Shown: piece by piece, positions 14,681 through 22,405 of the stretch | Layout of the letters: each line of letters opens with the position of its first letter | Numbering within the stretch: the stretch's first letter is position 1 | NCBI RefSeq assembly: GCF_024391045.1 | Contig: NZ_JANFCZ010000036.1 | Coordinates: forward strand, 1 to 33,421 | Length of the DNA: 33,421 bases | From: Pseudarthrobacter sulfonivorans | GTDB taxonomy: Bacteria; Actinomycetota; Actinomycetes; Actinomycetales; Micrococcaceae | Direction: 5' to 3' | Notes under the pieces: generated by a model | What the model was told of the DNA's origin: nothing | What the model saw: only the letters and a program-made list of their open reading frames with translations | Databases searched by the model: none | Program-made: the position numbers and the translations under genes

Positions 14681-16030
14681 CTAGCTTTCGCAGGCCACGC
14701 CGTCGTTGTCGCGGTCCAGGGCCGCCCGGTAGCCGGGCTGCCCGACACGGATCGGCGCTGCCCCGGCGGCCTTTGCGGCCGCGCAGTTCGCGTAGTAAAC
14801 GGAGGCCGGCGCTGCGGGTGCGGGTGCCGGCGCGACGGGAGCCGGGGCAGGGGCCACGGGAGCAGGTGCCGGTGCAGGTGCGGGAGCCGCCGGTGCCACC
14901 GGGGCCGGCGCAGGCGCGGCGGCAACGGGTGCCTGCTGATTGGTCGGTGCGAGCTGGCCGGCGCAGTCGCCCAGGATCCTCGCCATCGCGTCGTGCTCCG
15001 CCTGGGTGACCCAGAGGCTGTACGTTGCCTTCACCGAGATCTGCCGCGCCACGTATTCGCACCGGAAGCCCTTGTTCGGCGGCAGCCAGGTGGCGGCGTC
15101 GCCGTCGCTCTTTTTCATGTTGGTTGGGCCGTCCGTGGACTGCAGGTTCAGCGGGTCGTTGGCGAACGCCGTCCGCTGCTCGGTGGTCAGCTGCTGCGCG
15201 CCTTTCTGCCAGGCATCGCTGAGGGCAACTACATGGTCGATCTGCACGGCATTGCTGGTGGCACTCCCCCGCAGGAAGCTGATGGTGGTGCCGGTATAGG
15301 GGTCCGCCAGCGTGCCCGACTGAACCTTGCAGGGCACGCTGTTGGTGTACGTGATGCCGGTCAGGTCGCGCTTGAGGATGTCATTGCGGGTGTCGCAGCC
15401 ATTCCGGTCAACGTCCAGCCAGGCCTGCCCGAACAACGCCCGGTCATAGCCGGTCTTCGGCGCCCGGCCCTTGACCGGAAGGGTTGCCAACAGATCGATC
15501 GCTTTGGTGGCAAAGGCAGGCTGCGCCTTGGGTGCCGCTGCCGTGACGCCGTTGGCCAAGGCGTCCGGTGTCTCCGGATCGAGCGCAGCGTCCGTCGCCT
15601 CCGAGGTAGGAGCGGCCGACGGCGTGGGCGAACCTTTCGTGGTGGCGCTCGCGGTGGCGGTCTCCGGCGAGGTATCCCAACCTGAGGATGCTGTCTGAAG
15701 GTCGGCCGCGTTGGTCCGCGGCATCACGGCGGCACCGCCAATGAAGAGGGCCAATGAGACCCCGAGGGCGATGGCCCCTGCCTTCCGCCTGGCCGGCAGC
15801 CATGCCCAGGAACGGCGGCCGGTGGCCAGGACATACAAGCCGGTGAGGGCTGCTGAGATAGCCAGGAAAACCATGGCGCCGCCAAGACCCCCGGTGAACC
15901 CGCCGATGATCATGAACAGGGCGGTGATGCCGCCGACGATGCAGGTTGAAGCCCGTGGCCTGCGCGGCGGATTCGGCCCGGGCGCTGGAGCAGACGGTGC
16001 TGACCCGAAGAGGGTCTGATAGTTGGACAT
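14681..16030 (-). CDS. Membrane-anchored HNH (DUF1524/GmrSD-like) nuclease with Excalibur domain
   Basis: A 449-aa protein. Three hydrophobic segments (about residues 30-46, 51-70 and 84-103) anchor it in the membrane. A Ser/Thr/Ala-rich low-complexity spacer (about 115-170) follows, then a DUF1524-type nuclease domain at about 180-360 with QIDHVVALSDAW (D265, H266), the FANDPLNLQSTDGPTNMKKS segment (N295 region, K306) and four or more cysteines that may form extracytoplasmic disulfides. A Pro/Ala-rich linker (367-409) leads to a C-terminal Excalibur domain (411-449, LDRDNDGVACES). This order places the nuclease outside the cytoplasm, so an invading-DNA or extracellular-DNA role is more likely than a GmrSD-like restriction role. 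The start at 16030 was preferred over 16042 because GGGGAAAG lies just before it. Confidence 0.88.
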   Translation of the reverse strand: MSNYQTLFGSAPSAPAPGPNPPRRPRASTCIVGGITALFMIIGGFTGGLGGAMVFLAISAALTGLYVLATGRRSWAWLPARRKAGAIALGVSLALFIGGAAVMPRTNAADLQTASSGWDTSPETATASATTKGSPTPSAAPTSEATDAALDPETPDALANGVTAAAPKAQPAFATKAIDLLATLPVKGRAPKTGYDRALFGQAWLDVDRNGCDTRNDILKRDLTGITYTNSVPCKVQSGTLADPYTGTTISFLRGSATSNAVQIDHVVALSDAWQKGAQQLTTEQRTAFANDPLNLQSTDGPTNMKKSDGDAATWLPPNKGFRCEYVARQISVKATYSLWVTQAEHDAMARILGDCAGQLAPTNQQAPVAAAPAPAPVAPAAPAPAPAPAPVAPAPAPVAPAPAPAAPASVYYANCAAAKAAGAAPIRVGQPGYRAALDRDNDGVACES

Positions 16031-16339
16031 AGCTTTCCCCAATAGCCGGCGCTCAACGTTGAACCCGACTTCTTTCTATTGAAACTTCACGTAAATGCCG
16101 AGCCTATTTGTTGAAAAGTCGGGGAAACCGGATCTGCGACGAAACTCTGCCAACCTTGAGTGAGACTTGAGCCGTTCTTGATCGGAGGATGGTCGTTGCG
16201 GCGAATTTCTGACGCATTCGCGGACAGCGCCGACACAATCCCAACGTGACGCTCGCTGCCGGGTTGCCTGCCGCCGTCGCGATCATCGCAGTATGCTCCC
16301 CTGTGAACGGGAAGAAGTACGACGGCGGGAGGAACCACA
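16031..16339. other. Divergent intergenic region
   Basis: A 309-bp region between the nuclease gene (minus) and the methyltransferase remnant (plus). The left part (16060-16160) is relatively A/T-rich and should hold the nuclease promoter. The right end has an inverted 11-bp piece of the dispersed repeat (16318-16328) that overlaps the methyltransferase ribosome binding region. A related GCCGCCGTCG occurs at 16270. No gene was seen. Confidence 0.5.
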
Positions 16340-17047
16340 GTGACGGAGCTCGAGGATCGGGGGCTCCCGCTGACCGCCCTTGCCGTGGCCGCGGGGCGAG
16401 CGGTGGAAACGTCGCGGGCCGACGGCCTCATTACGGACCCGTTCGCGCTGGCCCTGGTCGAGGCCGCCCGATCCCACGTTGACTTCCCCACTTCCTGGCC
16501 GACGGATCCGGAAGCCGCATCCCCGCTGCAGCAACCCCTCCTGCTGGCATCCATCTACATCGCTGTGCGGACCCGGTTCATCGACGATTTCCTGCAGTCA
16601 GCGCCGCCCACGACCCAAACCGTGCTGCTCGGTGCAGGACTGGATACCCGTGCGTACCGGCTGCCATGGCCGGACGGTGCGAGGGTCTTCGAGATCGACC
16701 ACGCCAACGTCCTGGAATTCAAGGCGGGGGTGCTGGGCCGGCTTTCCGCTCAGCCGGCATGCGCGTTGGTCACCGTGGCCACCGATCTAGCCCTCCCCTG
16801 GCGCGAACCGCTCACTGCGGCCGGCTTTGACCCGGATCAGCCCATGACTGAACTGCTGGCGCGGGCCGACCCGCCGGATCCGTTGGAACTGCTCGGAGCG
16901 GAGGCCTGGCGGTGCGCCGCGCATTCGGTCCAGGAGCTGTGCCTCACCTACAACCGGGTCCTGTCCCTGTCCGCACCGGGCGAATCCACAGAGGCGCAGC
17001 CTGCATCCGGCCAGTCCAGGGGCGGCTTCGTCACGGCCCTGCGTTAA
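16340..17047 (+). pseudogene. SAM-dependent methyltransferase (LCM/TIGR00027-like) with internal in-frame deletion
   Basis: A 235-aa reading frame; the usual family length is about 280-310. The N-terminal half is intact: DPFALALVEAA, the TVLLGAGLDTRAYRLPWPDG SAM-binding strand with the family Asp, and FEIDHANVLEFKAG. After AAGFDPDQP (to about 16842) the expected TAWLVEGLL-type core segment, which forms part of the active site, is missing, and the sequence resumes with MTELLARADPPDPLELLGAE, which resembles the family's C-terminal part ending in FVTALR. Frame is kept. GTG start with GGGAGGA upstream. It may still be made but is unlikely to be active; alternatively it is a divergent short variant. 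The length comparison is from family knowledge. Confidence 0.6.
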
Positions 17048-17073
17048 CGCGGGCGAGGGCACCAAGCCCCGGC

Positions 17074-17085
17074 GCCGCCGTCGTA
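17074..17085 (+). repeat. 12-bp core of the dispersed repeat
   Basis: GCCGCCGTCGTA, 27 nt after the stop of the methyltransferase remnant. Same core as 4540-4551 and 13186-13197. Confidence 0.5.
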
Positions 17086-17109
17086 CGCCTCCATCACTAG
17101 GGCACGGCG

Positions 17110-17298
17110 TCAGGAAACGCGGCGGAATTCCCCCGACGGAAGCTGAACGTGGATCGGCAGCACGAGCTGGATGTGGGTAGCGCCGATCGGCTCCTCGAGC
17201 AGCTCGTTAATGGAGGTCTGCCCCTCCAGCTCGGCCGTCTGTTTCGTACCCACCCATCGACAATAGGTGAACCGCATGCGCCGCGATTCCCATGACAC
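17110..17298 (-). CDS. Possible small protein, 62 aa (54 aa from internal Met)
   Basis: A short minus-strand frame between the two shortened genes. Third codon positions are about three-quarters G or C, similar to neighbours, which favours coding. The sequence (FTYCRWVGTKQTAELEGQ then TSINELLEEPIGATHIQLVL) is not one I recognise. It has no clear ribosome binding site. Its start region overlaps the promoter proposed for the GNAT gene on the other strand. It could be a genuine small gene, a remnant of a larger one, or chance. Confidence 0.3.
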   Translation of the reverse strand: MSWESRRMRFTYCRWVGTKQTAELEGQTSINELLEEPIGATHIQLVLPIHVQLPSGEFRRVS

Positions 17299-17319
17299 GC
17301 GTTGGCCCTCGACTACGAT
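17292..17319 (+). promoter_or_regulatory. Candidate promoter for the GNAT reading frame, leaderless
   Basis: ATGACA (17292-17297, five of six to TTGACA), a 16-nt spacer, and TACGAT (17314-17319, TANNNT type) end 6 nt before the ATG at 17326. No Shine-Dalgarno sequence is present. This fits a leaderless mRNA. Confidence 0.45.
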
Positions 17320-17325
17320 CTTGTG

Positions 17326-17559
17326 ATGCCTCTCCTAATCGCCCCGGACGTCAGCTTTCACTCCTCCTGGCTAGCGGGCGCCTCCGCGGCGTTGGCCGCG
17401 GCCCTGCCGATAGCCTGGGACCTTGGCATCACCAGGGCACTGCTCACCTGCAATGAAACCAACGCCGGTTCCAGGGCTACGATCGAGAGAAACGGCGGCG
17501 TCTACGAGGACACCCGCAACGGCAAGCGACGTTATTGGCTGGAATGCGGCGCGCAGTGA
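17326..17559 (+). pseudogene. GNAT acetyltransferase with internal in-frame deletion
   Basis: A 77-aa reading frame that joins the two ends of a GNAT protein of about 160-180 aa. The N-terminus MPLLIAPDVSFHSSWLA is the start of the family, and from about residue 20 (ALAAALPIAWDLGITRALLT, CNETNAGSRATIERNGGVYE, RYWLE) it is the family's C-terminal third, including the CoA-contacting N-x-x-S-x-x-x-I-E-x-N-G-G segment. The middle, with the acetyl-CoA pyrophosphate loop (R/QxxGxG/A), is missing. The junction lies near 17371-17385 and keeps the frame. Start at 17326 is preferred because of the promoter-like sequence placed 6 nt before it. Activity is unlikely without the CoA loop. Confidence 0.6.
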
Positions 17560-17599
17560 GCCGTCCGACTCGAGCGGCCCGGCACCGGACGGAGGACTG

Positions 17600-18337
17600 A
17601 TGGCCCGCATACTCATCACCGGCTCCACCGAAGGACTGGGGCTGGCCACAGCGCGGTCCCTGCTGGACAGTGGCCACGATGTCATTGTGCATGCACGAAG
17701 CACCGCGCGCCTGAGTGCTGTGCAGGAGCTCATCGACCGCGGTGCGGCGGGCGTCGTCGGTGACTTGTCGGATCCCGAGCAAACGCGCAGCGTGGCCCGC
17801 CACGTGAACCGGACCGGACCGGTGGACGCCGTCATCCACAACGCGGGCGTGCTGAGCGGTCCCCACATTTTTCAGGTCAACGTTGTGGCACCGTACCTTC
17901 TCACGGCCCTTATTCGCCGCCCGCGCCGGCTGATCTACCTCAGCAGCGGCATGCACCGGGGCGGGCGGTTCGGCAGCTTTGCTGGCTTAGGTGGGGGCGA
18001 CGGCGCGGTGCCCCGGGTGTCCTACTCTGACAGCAAGCTCTACGTCACTGCGCTCGCAGCAGCGGTGGCCCGGTTATGGCCTGATGTGCTCAGCAACGCC
18101 GTCGATCCGGGCTGGGTGCCCACCAGGATGGGCGGCCCCGGCGCCCCGGATGACCTGCGCCTCGGATACGTGACACAGGAATGGCTCGCCACCAGTGAGG
18201 ACCCTGCGGCCCTGACCAGCGGCGGTTACTGGCACCACCAGCACCGGGAGGAAGCGCACCCAGCCACCCATGACCGGCACCGGCAGGACGAGCTGGTGGA
18301 TTATTTGGGCCGGCTCACGGGAGAAGTGCTGACATGA
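17600..18337 (+). CDS. Short-chain dehydrogenase/reductase (SDR)
   Basis: A 245-aa classical SDR. The cofactor motif TGSTEGLGLA starts at residue 7, NAG occurs at about 83, and the catalytic YSDSK gives Y142 and K146, with the expected Ser in LIYLSSGMHRGG about a dozen residues before. The C-terminal PGWVPTRMGG segment is intact, so unlike the two preceding genes this one looks complete. GGAGG lies 4 nt before the ATG at 17600. It overlaps the DUF1232 gene by 4 nt (ATGA), so the two are translationally coupled. It starts 40 bp after the GNAT remnant. Likely an NAD(P)-dependent oxidoreductase of unknown substrate. Confidence 0.92.
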   Translation: MARILITGSTEGLGLATARSLLDSGHDVIVHARSTARLSAVQELIDRGAAGVVGDLSDPEQTRSVARHVNRTGPVDAVIHNAGVLSGPHIFQVNVVAPYLLTALIRRPRRLIYLSSGMHRGGRFGSFAGLGGGDGAVPRVSYSDSKLYVTALAAAVARLWPDVLSNAVDPGWVPTRMGGPGAPDDLRLGYVTQEWLATSEDPAALTSGGYWHHQHREEAHPATHDRHRQDELVDYLGRLTGEVLT

Positions 18338-18780
18338 GTGCCCAGTGGTGGGAAATTGCCCTCGGAATCATAGCCGGGCTCGCAGCCGTCTACGCCGTGC
18401 TGCTGCTGGCTTTGTGGGCCTACGCCCGGCGCCACCCGGAGACGGTGGGAATGCGCGACGCGTTGCGGCTGCTGCCCGATGTGCTGCGCGTCCTCAGACG
18501 CCTCGCCGCCGACACGTCGGTATCGCGCGGGGTGCGCATCAAGTTATTCCTCCTGCTGGGATACCTGGCCTTTCCGATCGACCTGGTTCCAGACTTCCTC
18601 CCCCTGATCGGCTACGCCGACGACGTGATCATCATGGCGCTGGTTCTTCGCTCCGTGATTCGCTCCGCAGGCCCGGATGCCCTGCGGCGTCATTGGCCCG
18701 GTACTCCTGCCGGGCTAGCCGTCGTCGAACGCCTCGCGGGCCTTCCGGCACCCCGCACCGGAAGCAGCGACGCCGCCTGA
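18334..18780 (+). CDS. DUF1232 (YkvA-like) membrane protein
   Basis: A 148-aa protein. The first hydrophobic segment is at about residues 7-28 (IALGIIAGLAAVYAVLLLAL). The DUF1232 signature is clear: RGVRIKLFLLLGYLAFPIDL followed by VPDFLPLIGYADDVIIMALV. The LAFPIDLVPDFLP and GYADDV motifs are the conserved core. Function is unknown for the family; a role in membrane-protein or envelope homeostasis has been suggested by its distribution, but nothing here shows it. The start codon lies inside the SDR stop region (ATGA overlap). Confidence 0.92.
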   Translation: MSAQWWEIALGIIAGLAAVYAVLLLALWAYARRHPETVGMRDALRLLPDVLRVLRRLAADTSVSRGVRIKLFLLLGYLAFPIDLVPDFLPLIGYADDVIIMALVLRSVIRSAGPDALRRHWPGTPAGLAVVERLAGLPAPRTGSSDAA

Positions 18781-18838
18781 GGTGTTTGCCGGGCTGGACC
18801 TGCGGTGCCTGGGGGCGCGCTTCCCGGCGTTCCGGCCG

Positions 18839-19603
18839 TCAGCCCTGGACGGCAGCGGACACAATCCCTTGCATCTTGTCCCGCAGGAACTCCTGCCCCT
18901 CAGCGCTCGGATGTTCACCGTCCGGTCCCAGCAGGGTGTCCGCGCGGCTGCTGAACCACTGCTCGGCTATGGGGTCGATGAAGTCCACGCCCATGTACTG
19001 GGCCGCTGAGGCCTCAACGTCCCGCACGTCAGCCAGCGTAGGATCCGTCTCCTCGCTGCCGGACAAGGGGCCCACCGCCACCAGGACAGCGTTGGGGGCC
19101 ACGGACGAAGCGGCGGCAAAGGCCAGGACCGTAGCGTCCCTGAGCTCCTCCGGCTCCGCGCCTTCATCGTTGTCGGACCCGAAAAAAACCACCACGTCCG
19201 CTTCAGCGCTGACGGCTGCCTGGACTTCCATGGTGAAGTTGTCGCCGTCGTCGCCGGCAACCAGGTATCCGCTGCCGTTCTCTGCCGCATTGGTGACCTG
19301 CACGGGACGGTTGTTGGAGAGGTTCGCGGACTGCAGGAGCTCCGGCCAGGCCTGCTCGGGTGAGGTTCCGAGGCCGGTGCTCAGCGAGTCCCCAATCACG
19401 ACCACCCTCACCGGGCTGCCGCCGGACTCCGGCGCATGTCCGCCCGGACCTGATGCTACGGGTACTACGCCGGCTGGGATCGGTTGGGCGGGCTGTGCCG
19501 TCCCTTGAGCGCTGGCCGGAGCGCACGCGCTGGTGACAAGGAGGAGCATCGCAGCACCGGATACCATCATCACGGCGAGGACGCCTGGCGACGATCGCTT
19601 CAT
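18839..19603 (-). CDS. SGNH/GDSL hydrolase lipoprotein
   Basis: A 254-aa exported enzyme. The N-terminus is a signal peptide with a lipobox-like VTSAC at C27, so the protein is probably lipid-anchored. Block I is VVVIGDSLSTG with the nucleophile S73. Block III has FFGSDNDEG, and Block V has DGEHPSAEG with catalytic D228 and H231. The fold is that of SGNH esterases acting on acyl or acetyl esters, often on cell-wall sugars. The ATG at 19603 is preferred over a TTG at 19615 because GGAGGAG lies just upstream. The gene is convergent with the DUF1232 gene. Confidence 0.9.
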   Translation of the reverse strand: MKRSSPGVLAVMMVSGAAMLLLVTSACAPASAQGTAQPAQPIPAGVVPVASGPGGHAPESGGSPVRVVVIGDSLSTGLGTSPEQAWPELLQSANLSNNRPVQVTNAAENGSGYLVAGDDGDNFTMEVQAAVSAEADVVVFFGSDNDEGAEPEELRDATVLAFAAASSVAPNAVLVAVGPLSGSEETDPTLADVRDVEASAAQYMGVDFIDPIAEQWFSSRADTLLGPDGEHPSAEGQEFLRDKMQGIVSAAVQG

Positions 19604-19742
19604 CCACTCCTCCAAGATCCCGGCAGTCAGGAAAACTAACGCAATCCGTGAAGTACCTATGTTAACCCTCTTGCCTGAGACTCTCCTGTACGAATACGGG
19701 CACGCAGGCCCGGCCGTGAGGAGTCCGCGGCTTAGTAGAGGC

Positions 19743-20414
19743 CTAGTGGATCAGGCCGGCGACGAGATTGATGGTGGTGGCCAGCACAATTGTTCCCAGC
19801 AGGTAGGACAACAGAGCCTGGCGCAGCACGGTGGTGCGTATCGCTTCTGTCTTCAGGTCGGTGTCCGAGACCTGGAAAGTCATTCCGACAGTGAAGGCCA
19901 GGTAGGCAAAGTCCAGGTAGCGCGGAAGTTTGTCCTCGTTGAAGTCCACGCCCTTTTTGTCCCTGTAGTAGATCGAGGCATAGCGCAGGGTGAAGAGGGT
20001 GTGGACCAGGAACCAGGACAACGCCACGCTGCCCAGGGCCATCGCGACGATGGCCGCCTTTGTGCCTCCTTCGGCGTTGGAGGCTTCCAGCAGGATGAGG
20101 GCCACACCGGCGAAGCTGGCCACGGTGGCGCTGAGAACCAGGACATCTGAGACGCCGCGGCCCGGATCTTCGCGCCGCGCATGGGCAGCCGTGGCTTCGG
20201 CCTGCAACCCCCCGATCACGGCCCAGACCCAGATGAGATAGGTCAGGGACGCGGCTGCCCAACCCGTGGCCGGCGCGTACGCCCACGACTTCAGCGTCCC
20301 CACGGCCAGGGCCGTTCCCAGGCCCACAATGATCATTACCACGAGCCGCAGCCGGGAACGGTGGACCAACGTGTTGAAACCCGGATCCGGGGTGGCCGTG
20401 TCAGGTGCATTCAT
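19743..20414 (-). CDS. DUF1345 family membrane protein
   Basis: A 223-aa protein with five to six hydrophobic segments. The family signature is present: LVHTLFTLRYASIYYRDKKG, then the PRYLDFAYLAFTVGMTFQVS segment and DTDLKTEAIRTTVLRQALLS. These identify DUF1345. Function is unknown; the YLDFAYVAFTIGMTFQ core suggests a conserved intramembrane site. SD GAAGGGA is about 11 nt upstream of the ATG. It is downstream of the DUF1648/DUF5808 gene on the same strand (67-bp gap) but likely has its own promoter. Confidence 0.92.
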   Translation of the reverse strand: MNAPDTATPDPGFNTLVHRSRLRLVVMIIVGLGTALAVGTLKSWAYAPATGWAAASLTYLIWVWAVIGGLQAEATAAHARREDPGRGVSDVLVLSATVASFAGVALILLEASNAEGGTKAAIVAMALGSVALSWFLVHTLFTLRYASIYYRDKKGVDFNEDKLPRYLDFAYLAFTVGMTFQVSDTDLKTEAIRTTVLRQALLSYLLGTIVLATTINLVAGLIH

Positions 20415-20481
20415 GGATCGATTATCCCTTCAGTCGGGTTCCGGCGGCCGCCATTTCGGGACGCGCCGGAACGTTGCCGTG

Positions 20482-21564
20482 TCAGCTGCCCAAACGGAAA
20501 ATGACCACCAGGCCGATTACGGCAACAACACCGGCCAAAAGCATCGCTGTCCTGGGGTTGGCCCAGTTCAGAGTCCATCCGATGCCGAACCGGCGCGGGA
20601 CCAGCAGTGCATGGTCTTCGCGGTTGATGTAAAAGAGGCCGCCGCGCCAGTATTTGTCGTCGTCCCGGTGCGTCAGTCCGGTGTCCTCGCCGTTTTGGCC
20701 GCGTTCCCGGTTGTTTCTGGCCAGGACCACTATGACGACCACGACGGCGGCCAGCACCGGAAGGGCGATGACGAACGGCGCCCACGGCGTAACGGTCCCG
20801 GTCCACATCAACAGCGACGATCCCAGCATGGCCAGATCGATCATGGCCACCAGCCCGAGCAACGCCTTGGCGCCCAGGGAAATGTAGTGCCGGGACCACC
20901 GGGCCGAGGCCGCGGGGTGTGCCGGATCCAGGTCCGGCCGGCTGCGGATGATGGCCGACGCCATGACCGCGAGCAGCAGAGTCATGCCGATCTGTACGAA
21001 CACCAGGGAGAAGGCCGCGCCAAACGACTTGTCGACAACTCTGTCGGGCACACCGTTGGCACGATAGTGAACGGTGAGGATGTGCGGCATCGACGGGTAG
21101 AGGTATGCCCCGATCACCACCGTCGCGGCAGTGATGATCACGGCCGGGGCGAGCCAGAGCCAAGGAAACCGCGGCGGGTCCGTCCGCAGTCCGGTGTCCA
21201 CCGAGATGCCCTGGCGCAGGCCTTCGAACCAGCCGCCGGCGGCCTTCGCGGCCCGGATTTCCTGGTGGGCCAGGAAGAAGCATCCGTACCAGAGACCCAC
21301 CAGGAGGAGCACCGACAAGGGCAGCAGCAACGGGTCCCCAGTCACCGCGAAGGTGCCGACTCCGGCCCCGGCCACCACGAGCCCGCAGACAAGTACCCGC
21401 CAGCGGTAGATGCGTGACTGCTTGATCACTGTCGGGTCTTCGGCGCGCCGGGCCGGTATCCGGACGCCGAAGGGCACGGTGGGGCTTGTGAGCGAGGGCA
21501 GCACCAGTGCGAGCAGGAGCACCAGGCCCAGCAAGACAAAACTCAGGATGATGGCAACGATCAT
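20482..21564 (-). CDS. DUF1648 / DUF5808 integral membrane protein
   Basis: A 360-aa multi-pass membrane protein (COG4194 type). About eight hydrophobic segments are visible. A DUF1648 region sits near residues 165-215 (PSMPHILTVHYRANGVPDRV), and the C-terminal DUF5808 motif is clear (DDKYWRGGLFYINREDHALL followed by VPRRFGIGWTLNWANPR). Related SdpI-type proteins act as immunity or signal-transducing membrane proteins, which is an analogy only. Its ATG overlaps the stop of the GntR gene by 4 nt (ATGA), so it is the direct partner of that regulator. No ABC transporter genes are adjacent, unlike many YtrA-type operons. Confidence 0.9.
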   Translation of the reverse strand: MIVAIILSFVLLGLVLLLALVLPSLTSPTVPFGVRIPARRAEDPTVIKQSRIYRWRVLVCGLVVAGAGVGTFAVTGDPLLLPLSVLLLVGLWYGCFFLAHQEIRAAKAAGGWFEGLRQGISVDTGLRTDPPRFPWLWLAPAVIITAATVVIGAYLYPSMPHILTVHYRANGVPDRVVDKSFGAAFSLVFVQIGMTLLLAVMASAIIRSRPDLDPAHPAASARWSRHYISLGAKALLGLVAMIDLAMLGSSLLMWTGTVTPWAPFVIALPVLAAVVVVIVVLARNNRERGQNGEDTGLTHRDDDKYWRGGLFYINREDHALLVPRRFGIGWTLNWANPRTAMLLAGVVAVIGLVVIFRLGS

Positions 21565-21953
21565 GGCGTGTCCTCCCGCTGCGCGGAACCAAATGAATCG
21601 AGCACAGACCTGCAGGTCCGGAGGACTTCCTCCGCCGGGATTCCCCGGGCCACGGCTTCGGCCAGCAGGGTCCTGGCCTTCGCGGTCCACTCGGCAGGGA
21701 ACGGCGGGTCCGCAATCGTGGTGGTCACCACCGCGCCGGTCTTGCGGTTGAGGCGGATCAGGCCCTGCTGGCGCAGAAGGTCATAAGCCTTGTTCACGGT
21801 ATGGAAGTTGATCCCGAAATCGGCTGCAAGCGTCCTCGTGGCAGGCAACGAACTGCCATCGGTCAGCACACCCTCGGCGATCGCCTCGACGATCTGGTCC
21901 CTCAGCTGCTGGTAGATCGGCACATCACTGGCCAGGTCCACGTTGAGGATCAT
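21561..21953 (-). CDS. GntR-family regulator, YtrA type
   Basis: A 130-aa repressor-size protein. The N-terminal winged helix-turn-helix (residues about 10-78) is typical: PIYQQLRDQIVEAIAEGVLT, then LPATRTLAADFGINFHTVNK and AYDLLRQQGLIRLNRKTGAV. The short C-terminal helical pair (after residue 85) defines the YtrA subfamily. ATG at 21953 has GGAGGTGA upstream. It is the first gene of a two-gene unit with the DUF1648/DUF5808 membrane protein. A palindrome 21-35 bp before the start codon is a likely autoregulatory operator. Confidence 0.92.
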   Translation of the reverse strand: MILNVDLASDVPIYQQLRDQIVEAIAEGVLTDGSSLPATRTLAADFGINFHTVNKAYDLLRQQGLIRLNRKTGAVVTTTIADPPFPAEWTAKARTLLAEAVARGIPAEEVLRTCRSVLDSFGSAQREDTP

Positions 21954-21973
21954 GACCTTCACCTCCACCTCTG

Positions 21974-21988
21974 CTATAGCCGTTATAG
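21974..21988 (-). promoter_or_regulatory. Palindromic operator candidate for the GntR regulator
   Basis: CTATA-N5-TATAG is a perfect inverted repeat (21974-21978 and 21984-21988) just upstream of the GntR start. On the minus strand it also contains TATAAC, which could be a -10 box, so regulator binding would block transcription. Confidence 0.5.
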
Positions 21989-22017
21989 AACAAAGAGTGG
22001 AGGTGCGCAAGGGACAG

Positions 22018-22353
22018 CTAACGGTCGGTTTTGACCACCGTGAACAGCACCGCGGAGTCCTCATCCGCGTCCAGGCTGTGGAGCCCGTCGGGCACGATCA
22101 GCAGGTCCCCTGCCTTGCCCTGCCAGGACTCGCCGGCGGCCCGCAGCGTGACCGATCCCTTGACCACGTAGACGGTGGCCTCGCCGGGATTCTGGTGTTC
22201 GCTGAGGCTGGTTCCGGCGCGAAAGGCCATCACGGTCTGCCGGAGCCGCTTCTCGTGGCCGCCGAAGGCGGTGTCGGCGGCACGCCCGCTGGGGGCCGCC
22301 ACGGCGGCTGCGATCTGCTGGCGGGCCAGGGCATCAATCGATATTTTCTGCAT
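22018..22353 (-). CDS. Small cupin-domain protein
   Basis: A 111-aa single cupin. Motif 1 is GTSLSEHQNPGEATVYVVKG (His and Glu ligands) and motif 2 is GDLLIVPDGLHSLDADEDSA (His ligand). The protein starts MQKISIDALARQQIAAAVAA, the common N-terminus of this cytoplasmic type. It has no SD; TACGGT (22360-22365 on the minus strand) lies 6 nt before the ATG, which suggests a leaderless mRNA. It ends 64 bp before the GntR start region, on the same strand. Function unknown; possibly a redox or stress-response cupin. Confidence 0.88.
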   Translation of the reverse strand: MQKISIDALARQQIAAAVAAPSGRAADTAFGGHEKRLRQTVMAFRAGTSLSEHQNPGEATVYVVKGSVTLRAAGESWQGKAGDLLIVPDGLHSLDADEDSAVLFTVVKTDR

Positions 22354-22405
22354 GAGGACACCGTACCCACATTGCCCGTCTTCGGGCGGTGTTTTCGGAT
22401 GCCAA

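Noticed and set aside
14681..16030. Reading the HNH/DUF1524 protein as a GmrSD-type restriction enzyme or toxin of a secretion system
   Set aside because: GmrSD restriction needs a DUF262 domain and cytoplasmic location; here there are three membrane segments and an Excalibur tail, and no secretion or immunity genes are next to it.
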